The translations under genes were made by a program, and so were the position numbers. A stretch of DNA of 25,000 nt from Selaginella moellendorffii (taxonomy: Eukaryota > Streptophyta > Lycopodiopsida > Selaginellales > Selaginellaceae), in NCBI RefSeq assembly GCF_000143415.4, contig NW_003314477.1, positions 9,815 through 34,814 of the forward strand. The letters run 5' to 3'. This document shows, piece after piece, positions 1 through 9,008 of this stretch; position 1 is the stretch's first letter; every line of letters begins with the position of its first letter. The notes under the pieces were generated by a model. It made no database searches, was not told the DNA's origin, and worked only from the letters and a program-made list of their open reading frames with translations.

Positions 1-20
1 AGTAAGAGAGGGAAAGAAAG

Positions 21-345
21 TTCCGCGGGCTTTTTTTGGGGCCCGCAACGCGTGATTTTTCACGAAAAGTCGGGGAGGTACCCCACATTTCGCGGGGCGC
101 GTTTTGGGGCCCACAACGCGCGATTTTTCGCGAGAATATGCAAGGGTACCACGTGTTCCGCGGGCTTTTTTTGGGGCCCAAAACACGCGATTTTTCACGA
201 AAAGTCGGGGAGGTACCCCACATTTTGCAGCGCGCGTTTTGGGCCCCAAAACGCGGTCTTCGTGAATTGTTGGGGAGGTACCACATGTCCCGCGGGCGTG
301 CTTTTTGGCGCCCAAAAAGAACACGGGATTGTGGAGGTACGCTGC
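21..345. repeat. Tandem repeat, five ~67-bp units in a dimeric order
   Basis: Five units start near 21, 88, 156, 223 and 288. Each runs from a TTCCGCGGGC-like start through TTTTGGGGCCC and an ACGCG(T/C)GATTTTTC core to GAGGTACC. Units 1 and 3 are nearly identical, and units 2 and 4 resemble each other more than their neighbours, so the higher-order period is about 135 bp. The last unit is degenerate. Open frames across this stretch have no codon logic and I do not call them genes. The repeat lies just upstream of the 5S-like sequence and could be a spacer satellite, which is inference. Confidence 0.8.
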
Positions 346-405
346 AGCTTTGGATCAAGCTGCCCCACACTATAAGAGTAGGGGGAGTGTGAAATATTTT
401 AGAGT

Positions 406-518
406 GGGTTCAAACCGTGACTATGGCACTGGATCCCATCAGACCTCCAAAGTTAAGCGTCCCTGGGCTTGAATAGTACTGGGCTGGGTGACCACCCGGG
501 AAGTCCAAGTGACCCCCT
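406..518 (+). rRNA. 5S rRNA-like sequence, probably pseudogene or 5S-derived
   Basis: From about 432 the sequence follows plant 5S rRNA closely: GGATCCCATCAG, then AGTTAAGCGT (box A region), TAGTACTGGGCTGGGTGACC and GGGAAGTCC (intermediate element and box C regions). The first ~25 nt (406-431) are diverged and the unit is about 113 nt against the usual ~120. A TATAAG lies about 30-35 nt upstream (371-376) and a T5 run follows at 520-524, so the Pol III control layout is kept. It may be a diverged 5S gene, a retroposed copy, or the 5S domain of a Cassandra-type TRIM element. I see no second copy, LTR ends or primer site nearby to prove the last option. Confidence 0.65.
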
Positions 519-519
519 C

Positions 520-524
520 TTTTT
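520..524 (+). terminator. Pol III-type T-run after 5S-like unit
   Basis: Five consecutive T directly follow the 5S-like 3' end (GACCCCCTC). This is the usual Pol III stop signal. Function depends on whether the 5S-like unit is transcribed. Confidence 0.5.
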
Positions 525-775
525 GTTTTATTCCTTACAAGTCATTTATTTTTGTAAGATCACTGTTTTAATATATAAACTTTGAGTATTTTTCCATAGC
601 ATATAAGTGTATGGTCCTTAAATACTACTTACAATTGTCAATGTAAGGTGTGTTTGCCAAATTGTGTCATTAGTTAGTTATTAACTAGGATATAAGTCAC
701 AAAGAATGTGTTGTGACTGTCACCACGTGGCATGGCAAGCAAGTCCAAACATATGTATTTCACATGGCATACAAG
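525..775. other. AT-rich spacer, no feature recognised
   Basis: No open frame of note, no RNA gene and no clear repeat is visible here. One CCACGTGGCAT motif occurs near 724, the first of the CACGTGGCAT words that become frequent in both flanks of element A. Confidence 0.6.
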
Positions 776-811
776 GATGCTAAACTCTAACTATGAGAAC
801 AAGCCAAAGGG

Positions 812-1010
812 CATGCCACGTGTCAATGTGACACACATTGAAAACCATAAAACTCACCAAAGCACATGCCACGTGTCAATGTGGCACACATTGAAAACCA
901 TAAAACTCTGAGCACAAACCAAAGTGCATGCCATGTGTCAATGTGGCACACATTGAAAACCATAAAACTCTATGAGATCAAACCAAAGGCCATGCCACGT
1001 GTCAAAATAA
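812..1010. repeat. Four direct repeats with CATGCCACGTGTCAATGTG core
   Basis: CATGCCACGTGTCAATGTG-type words begin at 812, 865, 927 and 991, spaced 53, 62 and 64 bp. Copies 1-3 continue with CACACATTGAAAACC and ATAAAACTC; the fourth is cut short. Each holds a G-box-like CCACGTGT or CCATGTGT. The words resemble the CACGTGGCAT units beyond element A, so both flanks probably belong to one older repetitive locus. Confidence 0.8.
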
Positions 1011-1025
1011 AACTCGGATATATCC

Positions 1026-1268
1026 AGGGCCAGACACATCTGGGGCCCGGCATATCGGGTGCCCGACATGTACGGGGCCCGACATATCGGGTGCCCGACA
1101 TGTCCGGGGCCCGATATGTCTGGGGCCGGATATATCGGGTGCCCGACATTTCCGGGGCCGGACATATCGGGGCCCGGACATGTCCGGGGCCGGACATATC
1201 GGGTGCCCGACATGTCCGGGGCCGGATATGTCCGGGGGCCCGACATATCGGGTGCCCGACATGTTCGG
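1026..1268. repeat. 16-bp palindromic satellite, left part
   Basis: About fifteen monomers of ~16 bp alternate between GCCCGACATGTCCGGG and GCCCGACATATCGGGT. Starts at 1061, 1077, 1093, 1109, 1125 and 1141 show the exact 16-bp step. Most monomers carry a near-perfect palindrome such as CCGGACATGTCCGG. The array is interrupted after 1268 by element A and resumes at 9009. Open frames on both strands are a by-product of the stop-poor repeat. Confidence 0.85.
1264..1268. repeat. Target site duplication of element A, left copy (TTCGG)
   Basis: TTCGG directly precedes the 5' LTR and is repeated directly after the 3' LTR at 9009-9013. A 5-bp duplication is typical for Ty3/gypsy-type integrases and fixes the element ends. 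Confidence 0.9.
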
Positions 1269-1497
1269 TGTGAGACACAAAATCCCTAGGCCCCAAAGTG
1301 GAGCCGGAAGGGCGCCACGTGGTAGTGGCCGAAGCGAGAGCCAAACGAGCGTAACACGTTTGGACCAAAAGCTCCGACTTGAAAAGTCAAGAGCGGGAGT
1401 GGAACTCCCAACGAAGTGCTCGAGGAACGAGCACGAAGCGAGCAAAAGGCGAGGCTCCAAAAAGGGACCCAAAAGGACCAACACATGACACGTGGGA

Positions 1498-2095
1498 GAG
1501 TCCGAGATGGAGTCCGAGATGGAGTCCGAGGTGGACCCGAGATGGACCCGAAATGGAGTCCGAGATGGAGTCCGAGATGGACCCGAGATGGACCCGAGAT
1601 GGAGTCCGAGATGGAGTCCGAGGTGGACCCGAGATGGACCCGAGATGGAGTCCGAGATGGAGTCCGAGGTGGACCCGAGATGGACCCGAAATGGAGTCCG
1701 AGATGGAGTCCGAGATGGACCCGAGATGGACCCGAGATGGAGTCCGAGATGGAGTCCGAGGTGGACCCGAGATGGACCCGAAATGGAGTCCGAGATGGAG
1801 TCCGAGATGAACCCGAGATGGAGTCCGAGATGGAGTCCGAGATGGACCCGAGATGGACCCGAGATGGAGTCCGAGATGGAGTCCGAGATGGAGTCCGAGA
1901 TGGAGTCCGAGATGGAGTCCGAGATGGAGTCCGAAGTCGAGACCGAGACCGAGACCGGGACCGAGACCGAGACCGAGACCGAGATCGGGACCGAGACCGA
2001 GACCGAGGCCGAGGCCGAGACCGAGCCCGAGCCCGAGTCCGAGTCTGAATCCGAGTCCGAGTCCGAGTCCGAGTCCGAGTCCGAGTCCGAGTCCG
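1498..2095 (+). repeat. LTR array of GAGTCC/GAGATG and GAGACC units
   Basis: Up to about 1930 the array is built from GAGATG, GAGTCC and GACCC words in 12-bp and 18-bp combinations. From about 1935 it changes to 6-bp GAGACC, then GAGTCC to 2095. The + strand is purine-rich. No stop codon occurs in most frames, which produces long low-complexity translations on both strands. The 3' LTR copy has one 12-bp unit fewer. Confidence 0.9.
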
Positions 2096-2105
2096 GAGCC
2101 TGAGA

Positions 2106-2175
2106 GGGTGAAAGCCCAAAGCGTTCGTCTCCCAGACCCTGGGGGGTTTAGTGAGCCCCAAAAGTATAGTAGGGG
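2106..2175 (+). promoter_or_regulatory. LTR block shared with the chromovirus, candidate core promoter region
   Basis: GGTGAAAGCCCAAAGCG, CGTCTCCCAG and CCAAAAGTATAGTAGGG occur in the same order in the LTRs of A, B and C (C: minus strand around 18070-18000 and 24454-24384), although the rest of the LTRs differ. The conserved TATAGTA could be a weak TATA element. Promoter function is inferred only from conservation and position. Confidence 0.4.
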
Positions 2176-3101
2176 GAGGACTGCAGTGGAGCCAGTTTGG
2201 CCAGGAAAGGCCAGTTTGGCCCAGGAAGGCCGGACCCAGTGTTGGGTGATGAGCTGCCCACTGGGAAGTCCAAGACTAGAGTGAACACGGACCGACAAGC
2301 GGGGTAGCTTGGTGAAGTGTTCAAGAGCCGGCTCTAGTTCCCCCGGGAGATCGACTGGCCGATGCTCCCAGTCCAAGTGTGGGTGGCACTACCTACTTGG
2401 ATACCTAGTGTGGCTCAACGGAACCCGCTCTAAGCCCATGGCTAGAGCACCTAAAGGCGAAAGGCGAGGAGAGTACCCAGGTGGCTCGCGTAAGGCCACG
2501 GTGTTCCGAAATGTTGTCCCAAAGGCCCAGACTGTGGAAAGGAAGAGGAGCAGTCCTCTGGGGTAGTGACCAAGGACACAGTTGTGTGGTGAGGAAGTCC
2601 CAGAGGACCGTGGGACTTAGTGGTCGGGCCTGTGGGTCTCGATCCAGTGGCAGTGTTGGCAAACACGGCCAGGGGCAGAAAGGGACTTAGTGGGGACTGA
2701 CAGAGGGATATTGGGGAGGGCTATTCCCCTTGTCGGTGGGCATCCTAAGGATGCTAAGGAGTGGATCTGAGATGCCCACTCACGGATGGTTTGCCTAGTC
2801 TTGGAGAGCCAAGACGGTGATGCAGGTGGTATTGGACTACCAGTGTGGCAAAGGTGATTGGGCATGGCCTTAGCGTAACGGGCTGCTATGTCGGTGGTAC
2901 CTTTGAGTGTCGGTCATGGGATCGGACACGTGGAGCACGTGGACCAAGTGCAAATGTTGAGTGGCATGGATGCCATTCTCGGGGCTAGCAAGTCCCAAGT
3001 CCTGGATTGGACTTATGGAGGTTGTGAATGAGACTCCTCCAAGTGGTCAGAGGTGTGGTTAAGTGACTAAAGTAGAATGGAAAATTTAGTCGCTTACAAC
3101 T

Positions 3102-3115
3102 TGGTATCGGAGCTG
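3102..3115 (+). other. Element A primer binding site (initiator Met tRNA)
   Basis: TGGTATCGGAGCTG starts three bases after the LTR end. The usual plant initiator-Met-tRNA site reads TGGTATCAGAGC, so there is one A to G difference. Elements B and C carry the same G, which suits a shared replication machinery. Confidence 0.88.
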
Positions 3116-5541
3116 TTCCTTAGTCCGACTTTTATTGGTGCTCAAGTATATCACCACTAGTGTTGGCATCGGAAGGTCCGAGGAGTGGGCCTATCCTTGA
3201 GGAGTAGCAAGTCGGGAAGACATGGCTCTCCATTATAGTTCATGTGTGAACTTGTAGACGAGGTGGTGGATAGAAAAGGGCCAATAATGGAACGACTTTG
3301 GGATCTTGGGAACAGTGCAAGGTTTTCCTCATTGAGTTGAGGATGTGATCCGGATGAGCATTTGTCTCAGCAAATTGGCTTAGGTTGTTGTGGTAAACAA
3401 CTAAAGTTGGGATCACGGGAAAGATAGAGACTCCAAAACAATAAAGGAGTCACAAGATTATCCTCATATAGTTGAGGTTGGTGCTCATGAATGTGAGACC
3501 AAAGGTAATGACCGTGGAAGGTCAAATACGGAAGAGGACTCAAGTCCTTGAAACAGTGGCCGGGGCTACCTCTAATAAATGCTGGAACAACCCAAGGAGT
3601 TGGGGGTGTATCAAGTGGATGAGTTGGTATTCTCATCACATGGACAAGTAGTCCTAAGGGGCAAAGGTTGCCCCCAGAGAACAAAATCAAGTGTCGGAGT
3701 AACACTTGTGAAAATAGTCCTTTTGAGTAGGACCGGAATGCAAGATGTGTATTCCAGTGAGCTAGTGCCTCACAAGTACGACCTTACGGGTCGGTGGATT
3801 AACCAAGTCCAAAACTGCTAGACGACTCAAGTAGAGTCCTAAAAAGGACTGAATGAAGCATTTGGACTGAGGTGCGTTGTACCCCACAAAGGATGGGGGG
3901 GGGATCATAGGATCCAAGGATGAGAACAGAGAGTATCTCATCGATGGCAAAATGTGCCATGCTAAAGTTATGGGAAAGGTGTTCCCAGAAGAAAACAACT
4001 TTGACATAAAGTTGTGTGTGACCTCTATGGGGCAGTGCTAACAGATGGTTGGCATGAGAAAGAGCGGTGTTGGTCTTGGCAAAGACTTAGACACGAAGGG
4101 AAATGTCATAGAGGTAGGCTCGTGGAGCCGATGGTGTGGAGACACCAAATGTGCCAAGGTGTGATACCTTGAGGCTATGTTGGTGGGTTCATGAGAACCC
4201 CTTGCCAAAGGAATCCCAGTGGGAATGGGAATGGCATAGCCTAAGCTGCAGAGCATGCAGTTGGAGTGTGGTGACCCAGATAATGATGGAGGTGTGAAAG
4301 CACCAAGCAATGAGTTGTAGGACTTGACAACTATGAGGCAACTAAGCAAGAGGTGCAAAATAACTGGTTAAACGGGTAGAAGGTAGCTACCCAAGACTTC
4401 TAGCATAGGGAAGTCGGATATACCCTTACGGGGGATAAGTTGCTTATGTTGCGATATAGTAAGTCAATGTCATAAAAGGAAATACTCATTGTCAAGAAAA
4501 CCATCATTGGGACACCCGAACACTCTAGAACACCAGAAGGTGGTGTTTGATGTCGCGAGGGCAATGGATAAAGCCCAAGGGACTACGTCCCTAGCGAATG
4601 ATGGATAGAAGGTGCTATCCAAATGTCCAAGGTTGCGGAGACAGGAGAGGACTGCCTACCCGAGTTGGACAAAGCCAAAAATGGAATTTTGGCAAGGCTA
4701 GTGATGGGCATGTAAAGGCCCATAAGCAACAATGTAATCCCAGTGTGTGGGATTATAAGGTGAGCATACCCGGATTGAGGAACCACTCCCTGGGCTATTG
4801 GGTAGGTTCATCCCTAGGAATACTTGCTAAGGCATGATAGAAAGTGCAAAGCTATCCTCCTGGTCTGGAGGAGAATAACCAAAGGAAACATATGGGGCCA
4901 AAAGGCAAGTAGTATTGGGATGGAACTGAACCATAGAAATCGAAGGGCATAACCAAGGTTGGTTATGCCAGCTGGGAGTGGAGAATCAAGTGGGGGCTCG
5001 AGGGTGTTGCCGCTAGCAACCGTGATGCCATGGAGAGTCTAAGTTATGGAATTGTCCATGTTAGACTATGTGGCATTTGGAAGGCTTGCAAAAAGGGAGG
5101 CCTTAGCAAGCTGAGGGACAGAGTTCCTTCAAGGTTCCCAAAGACGATTCTAGGTAGCTTAGTACCTAGAAAGGCCAAGTGTAAATGGTTCATGGAACGC
5201 GCAAAATCAGAGTGGCGCAGCAGAAGCGTGGTCTTGAAGCTTGCCATGAGGCAATGCTATCAAGGTTAGGGAAGTAGTTCCCGAGTGTTCAAAGAGAGGG
5301 CTTTGAACGAAAGTCGATGGTCAAGGACTTTCACGCTTATGCATGAACCATGTTACAGTGGTCGGAGGACTTGCCAAGCAAGACTGGCAAGTCGGGGGAA
5401 CAAATACCCTAGTTGAAGGTGATAACTTCGAAAAGGGTGGGCCATGGGGCCAAGCATGGAGGAGTCCATGCATGATCACAAACTTGTCAAGTGAGAGGAC
5501 TTGGCAATGTGGAGGAACTAGGTTCCTAAGCTGTGATCTGT

Positions 5542-5683
5542 AGCGCGCTTTAAAAATAAGTTGGTGCACCGGCGTGGGGAGTCACGCCAGGCATCTTGTG
5601 TGATGCCGTCCGTAGATGCATATACGGAGGTTGGGTTCGAGTCCCGACCCTCTAGTGCTTGGGTTCGAGTCCCAAATCACTAG
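5542..5683 (+). promoter_or_regulatory. Structured 3' cassette with two T-arm-like hairpins (element A)
   Basis: In order: palindrome AGCGCGCT (5542-5549); palindrome GGTGCACC (5563-5570); stem GGCGTG/CACGCC (5571-5588); stem GGCATC/GATGCC (5590-5607); stem TCCGTA/TACGGA (5609-5628); a 7-bp stem closing the 7-nt loop TTCGAGT (5629-5649); and a longer hairpin (5652-5683) with outer stem CTAGTG/CACTAG and inner stem TTGGG/CCCAA closing the same loop. The loop with its CCC stem equals a tRNA T-arm, and GGTTCGAGTCC (5634-5644) matches the Pol III B box. TGGTGCACCGG (5562-5572) also fits the A-box pattern, but this is lost in element C. The order D-like, anticodon-like, variable-like and T-like arms recalls a class II tRNA, though no acceptor stem closes it. 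Confidence 0.75.
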
Positions 5684-5706
5684 GGCGTGGTGATGGTTTG
5701 GAATAT

Positions 5707-5970
5707 GGGGACACTCATATTTCGGTGGTCATGGACTCTCAGTGGGGAGACTGGTTTGGGCACACCGCCAAGCGAGGGATGCCTCGGAGTCGTGATGCAC
5801 GGTTAGATTGCTTAGTGTGGCTCAGCATATCTAACTTGAACACTTTGGTGCCAGTGGCACCAAGGACGTGGTGAATGAGATGGGGACACCCAGTCTCAGT
5901 TGCTATGGACCCTTAGCTGGAAGGGCTAGCTTGGGCGCACCGCCAAGTGTGGGGGATGCCCCCGGGGTCG
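5707..5970 (+). repeat. Two diverged copies of a conserved 3' block
   Basis: Copies at about 5707-5790 and 5882-5970 share GGGGACAC, a CTATGGAC/CATGGAC word, GGGC(A/G)CACCGCCAAG and GGGATGCC(C/T)C. The chromovirus C has one copy (minus strand, 18613-18529) in the same place relative to the T-arm-like hairpins. Conservation between a coding and a non-coding element suggests a cis-acting RNA function such as packaging; this is inference. Confidence 0.65.
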
Positions 5971-7000
5971 TAGTTAACAAGTTAAAGGTCTGGAAGACCT
6001 AGTACCTATTGGCAAACCTGTTAAGGTGCCGAGGTGAGATCACTAGGTGATCTTGTGGCTAAATAAGGACGCAGTCCTTGTTTGGGCTAAGGAATAATGT
6101 TCCTAGTTCAAAGTGTTGATTTGAACTATTGATGATGGTGTGGCTTGGTCAAGGTGACCAAGTGGGTAAAGCACCTTAGGGAAATGAGCTATGTCATTGC
6201 GATGGCATAGTGTGTCCAAGGAAAGTAGCCTCTAAAGAGACCCATGGGAGGGTCACAAAGTTGGGCTGTGGATAAAGCCCACAGCAGAAGATGCTAAAGA
6301 GACTTACTAGGGGTGAACACCCTAGTATTGGCAAAGCAGAGCCTTTGCTATGGAATAAAAAGAATACTTCAAGGAGGGAGGTAAAGATTTGGTGTTGCTT
6401 GGTGCAACAATCAACGGATAGGAGCAAAAGACGAGTGGCCAAGATAGGGCCGTGGAATCCCTTGGAAGGAATCCAAGTGGCAAAGTTAGGCGAGGAACAC
6501 TAATGTGTTGGACGCTAACAAATTGCGGGAAAGGAAGTGTGTTTCCAAGGATGGATTCCGAATTGCTCCGATTTGGCGAAAGTGGAAGCTCCAAGGGAGG
6601 GAGCGGTAAGGTAGCCAAATGATAGGGCCATGGACACCCCTAGCACAAAGTATGATAAATGGAACTTAGTGCCCAAGGTGGCACGAAATAGAAGAGAGGA
6701 TGATGGTGCCCTCAAGTAAAGAACTTCCTAAGATGGGGAAGTGGAGTTGCACAATCTGTGCAATCCAAGGTGTTGGAGACACCTAGGAAATTGACTTCCA
6801 AAAGTCAAAAGAGTAAAAGTTCCAAGGTGCAAACGTTCAATAGAGGGAAATTGAGACTACTCGAGAAGGAGTAGTGGGATTGACTTAGAGAAGGGTCTCT
6901 AAGAGGTTTAGCAAGAACTAAATCAATAAAAAGAGAGAACCACTGCATGTGGTCTAATCAGTCTCTAAGTTGGAGAGACTACCCTCCTTAGAGGATGGGC

Positions 7001-7089
7001 AAGGCATGGTGAGCCTTTGGTGTCAAACCATCGATGAGTATGGAGAAGGCATGGTGAGCCTTCAATGTCAAACCATTGACGAATATTGG
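7001..7089 (+). repeat. 45-bp tandem duplication, element A only
   Basis: Units 7001-7045 and 7046-7089 both start AAGGCATGGTGAGCCTT and continue TGTCAAACCAT. Element B has a single copy at the matching place (minus strand, about 11974-11925), so the duplication arose in the A lineage, or was lost in B. Confidence 0.8.
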
Positions 7090-7149
7090 CTAGGTGCCAA
7101 GGATGGAAATGGTAACGCATGCGGGTGTTACTTTATAAAATGGTTTACC

Positions 7150-7169
7150 GTTCGATGAGGACATCGAAC
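7150..7169 (+). promoter_or_regulatory. Conserved hairpin beside the polypurine tract (element A)
   Basis: GTTCGATG and CATCGAAC form a perfect 8-bp stem with loop AGGA, six bases before the polypurine tract. The same stem with other loop bases occurs in B (11836-11855) and C (18476-18495). Confidence 0.75.
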
Positions 7170-7175
7170 TTCGTC

Positions 7176-7190
7176 TATGGGTGGTGGAGT
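7176..7190 (+). other. Element A polypurine tract
   Basis: TATGGGTGGTGGAGT directly abuts the 3' LTR. The same 15 bases stand before the 3' LTRs of B and C. This is the expected priming site for plus-strand DNA synthesis. Confidence 0.88.
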
Positions 7191-9008
7191 TGTGAGACAC
7201 AAAATCCCTAGGCCCCAAAGTGGAGCCGGAAGGGCGCCACGTGGTAGTGGCCGAAGCGAGAGCCAAACGAGCGTAACACGTTTGGACCAAAAGCTCCGAC
7301 TTGAAAAGTCAAGAGCGGGAGTGGAACTCCCAACGAAGTGCTCGAGGAACGAGCACGAAGCGAGCAAAAGGCGAGGCTCCAAAAAGGGACCCAAAAGGAC
7401 CAACACATGACACGTGGGAGAGTCCGAGATGGAGTCCGAGATGGAGTCCGAGGTGGACCCGAGATGGACCCGAAATGGAGTCCGAGATGGAGTCCGAGAT
7501 GGACCCGAGATGGACCCGAGATGGAGTCCGAGATGGAGTCCGAGGTGGACCCGAGATGGACCCGAGATGGAGTCCGAGATGGAGTCCGAGGTGGACCCGA
7601 GATGGACCCGAAATGGAGTCCGAGATGGAGTCCGAGATGGACCCGAGATGGACCCGAGATGGAGTCCGAGATGGAGTCCGAGGTGGACCCGAGATGGACC
7701 CGAAATGGAGTCCGAGATGGAGTCCAAGATGAACCCGAGATGGAGTCCGAGATGGAGTCCGAGATGGACCCGAGATGGACCCGAGATGGAGTCCGAGATG
7801 GAGTCCGAGATGGAGTCCGAGATGGAGTCCGAGATGGAGTCCGAAGTCGAGACCGAGACCGAGACCGGGACCAAGACCGAGACCGAGACCGAGATCGGGA
7901 CCGAGACCGAGACCGAGGCCGAGGCCGAGACCGAGCCCGAGCCCGAGTCCGAGTCTGAATCCGAGTCCGAGTCCGAGTCCGAGTCCGAGTCCGAGTCCGA
8001 GTCCGGAGCCTGAGAGGGTGAAAGCCCAAAGCGTTCGTCTCCCAGACCCTGGGGGGTTTAGTGAGCCCCAAAAGTATAGTAGGGGGAGGACTGCAGTGGA
8101 GCCAGTTTGGCCAGGAAAGGCCAGTTTGGCCCAGGAAGGCCGGACCCAGTGTTGGGTGATGAGCTGCCCACTGGGAAGTCCAAGACTAGAGTGAACACGG
8201 ACCGACAAGCGGGGTAGCTTGGTGAAGTGTTCAAGAGCCGGCTCTAGTTCCCCCGGGAGATCGACTGGCCGATGCTCCCAGTCCAAGTGTGGGTGGCACT
8301 ACCTACTTGGATACCTAGTGTGGCTCAACGGAACCCGCTCTAAGCCCATGGCTAGAGCACCTAAAGGCGAAAGGCGAGGAGAGTACCCAGGTGGCTCGCG
8401 TAAGGCCACGGTGTTCCGAAATGTTGTCCCAAAGGCCCAGACTGTGGAAAGGAAGAGGAGCAGTCCTCTGGGGTAGTGACCAAGGACACAGTTGTGTGGT
8501 GAGGAAGTCCCAGAGGACCGTGGGACTTAGTGGTCGGGCCTGTGGGTCTCGATCCAGTGGCAGTGTTGGCAAACACGGCCAGGGGCAGAAAGGGACTTAG
8601 TGGGGACTGACAGAGGGATATTGGGGAGGGCTATTCCCCTTGTCGGTGGGCATCCTAAGGATGCTAAGGAGTGGATCTGAGATGCCCACTCACGGATGGT
8701 TTGCCTAGTCTTGGAGAGCCAAGACGGTGATGCAGGTGGTATTGGACTACCAGTGTGGCAAAGGTGATTGGGCATGGCCTTAGCGTAACGGGCTGCTATG
8801 TCGGTGGTACCTTTGAGTGTCGGTCATGGGATCGGACACGTGGAGCACGTGGACCAAGTGCAAATGTTGAGTGGCATGGATGCCATTCTCGGGGCTAGCA
8901 AGTCCCAAGTCCTGGATTGGACTTATGGAGGTTGTGAATGAGACTCCTCCAAGTGGTCAGAGGTGTGGTTAAGTGACTAAAGTAGAATGGAAAATTTAGT
9001 CGCTTACA
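7191..9008 (+). repeat. Element A 3' LTR (1818 bp)
   Basis: Same sequence as 1269-3098 apart from one missing 12-bp array unit and about two substitutions in the array (near 7726 and 7872). The array spans about 7420-8005. It is followed at once by TTCGG and the resumed 16-bp satellite. Confidence 0.92.

Larger units (their letters stand above)
1269..3098 (+). repeat. Element A 5' LTR (1830 bp)
   Basis: Matches 7191-9008 end to end, 12 bp longer because of one extra array unit. It begins TGTGAGACAC and ends TTTAGTCGCTTACA. Parts in order: unique U3-like start (1269-1497), 12-bp then 6-bp GAG-rich array (1498-2095), a block from GGGTGAAAGCCCAAAGCG to AAAAGTATAGTAGGG (2106-2175) that also occurs in the LTR of element C, then a unique tail. 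The tail carries two close CACGTGG words (2930-2950) and strong small hairpins, for example GTCTTGG/CCAAGAC with loop AGAG near 2798-2815. Frames of 200-330 aa over the array are open on both strands and are artefacts. Confidence 0.92.
3116..7149 (+). other. Element A interior, non-coding, rich in short hairpins
   Basis: No gag, protease, reverse transcriptase or integrase motif is visible and no frame exceeds ~112 codons. Short perfect inverted repeats follow each other closely. Examples: AGTCCT/AGGACT (3835-3850), AAGTGT/ACACTT (3689-3707), GATGAG/CTCATC (3618-3637), ACTACTC/GAGTAGT (6856-6875), CTTAGAGA/TCTCTAAG with loop AGGG (6884-6903). Between 3757 and 4199 I count thirteen stems of 5-6 bp. 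Many stems recur in element B. The stretch is probably a structured RNA or the remains of repeated small inversions; its role is unknown. Confidence 0.75.
1269..9008 (+). mobile_element. Element A: complete non-coding LTR retrotransposon (LARD type)
   Basis: A 7740-bp element with near-identical LTRs, TGTGAGACAC at the start and CGCTTACA at the end, a 5-bp target duplication (TTCGG), an initiator-Met-tRNA primer site and a polypurine tract. The ~4.1-kb interior has no gag or pol motif and no long frame, so it cannot move by itself. Size and lack of coding match the LARD class (large retrotransposon derivative). LTRs differ by about two substitutions and one 12-bp repeat unit, so insertion is recent. 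Element B at 10060-25000+ is the same family, inverted. Shared primer site, polypurine tract and 3' cassette point to mobilisation by a chromovirus like element C; that last step is inference. Confidence 0.9.

Noticed and set aside
938-1368. Frames rich in SGPGYVG / MSGARH-type repeats over the 16-bp satellite
   Set aside because: Repeat translation on both strands, no start context or domain; the same kind of frames appear at 8895-9364.
1286-2376. Frames of 140-330 codons on both strands over the element A LTR array (Arg/Ser, Glu/Ser, Gly/Leu repeats)
   Set aside because: Made by stop-free 6- and 12-bp repeats; open in several frames at once and repeated at 7128-8286, 10782-11877 and 16589-17612.
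3367-3705. 112-codon antisense frame in element A, kept at 15260-15598 in element B
   Set aside because: The few amino-acid differences are no fewer than expected from overall DNA similarity, no domain is recognisable, and it is antisense to the element.
4038-4358. 106-codon antisense frame in element A
   Set aside because: Ends differently in B (90 codons at 14598-14870), so the frame is not conserved.
5562-5649. A true class II tRNA gene in the 3' cassette
   Set aside because: A-box-like and B-box words and arm order fit, but no acceptor stem closes it, the T stem is 7 bp, and C lacks the A box. Called tRNA-like only.
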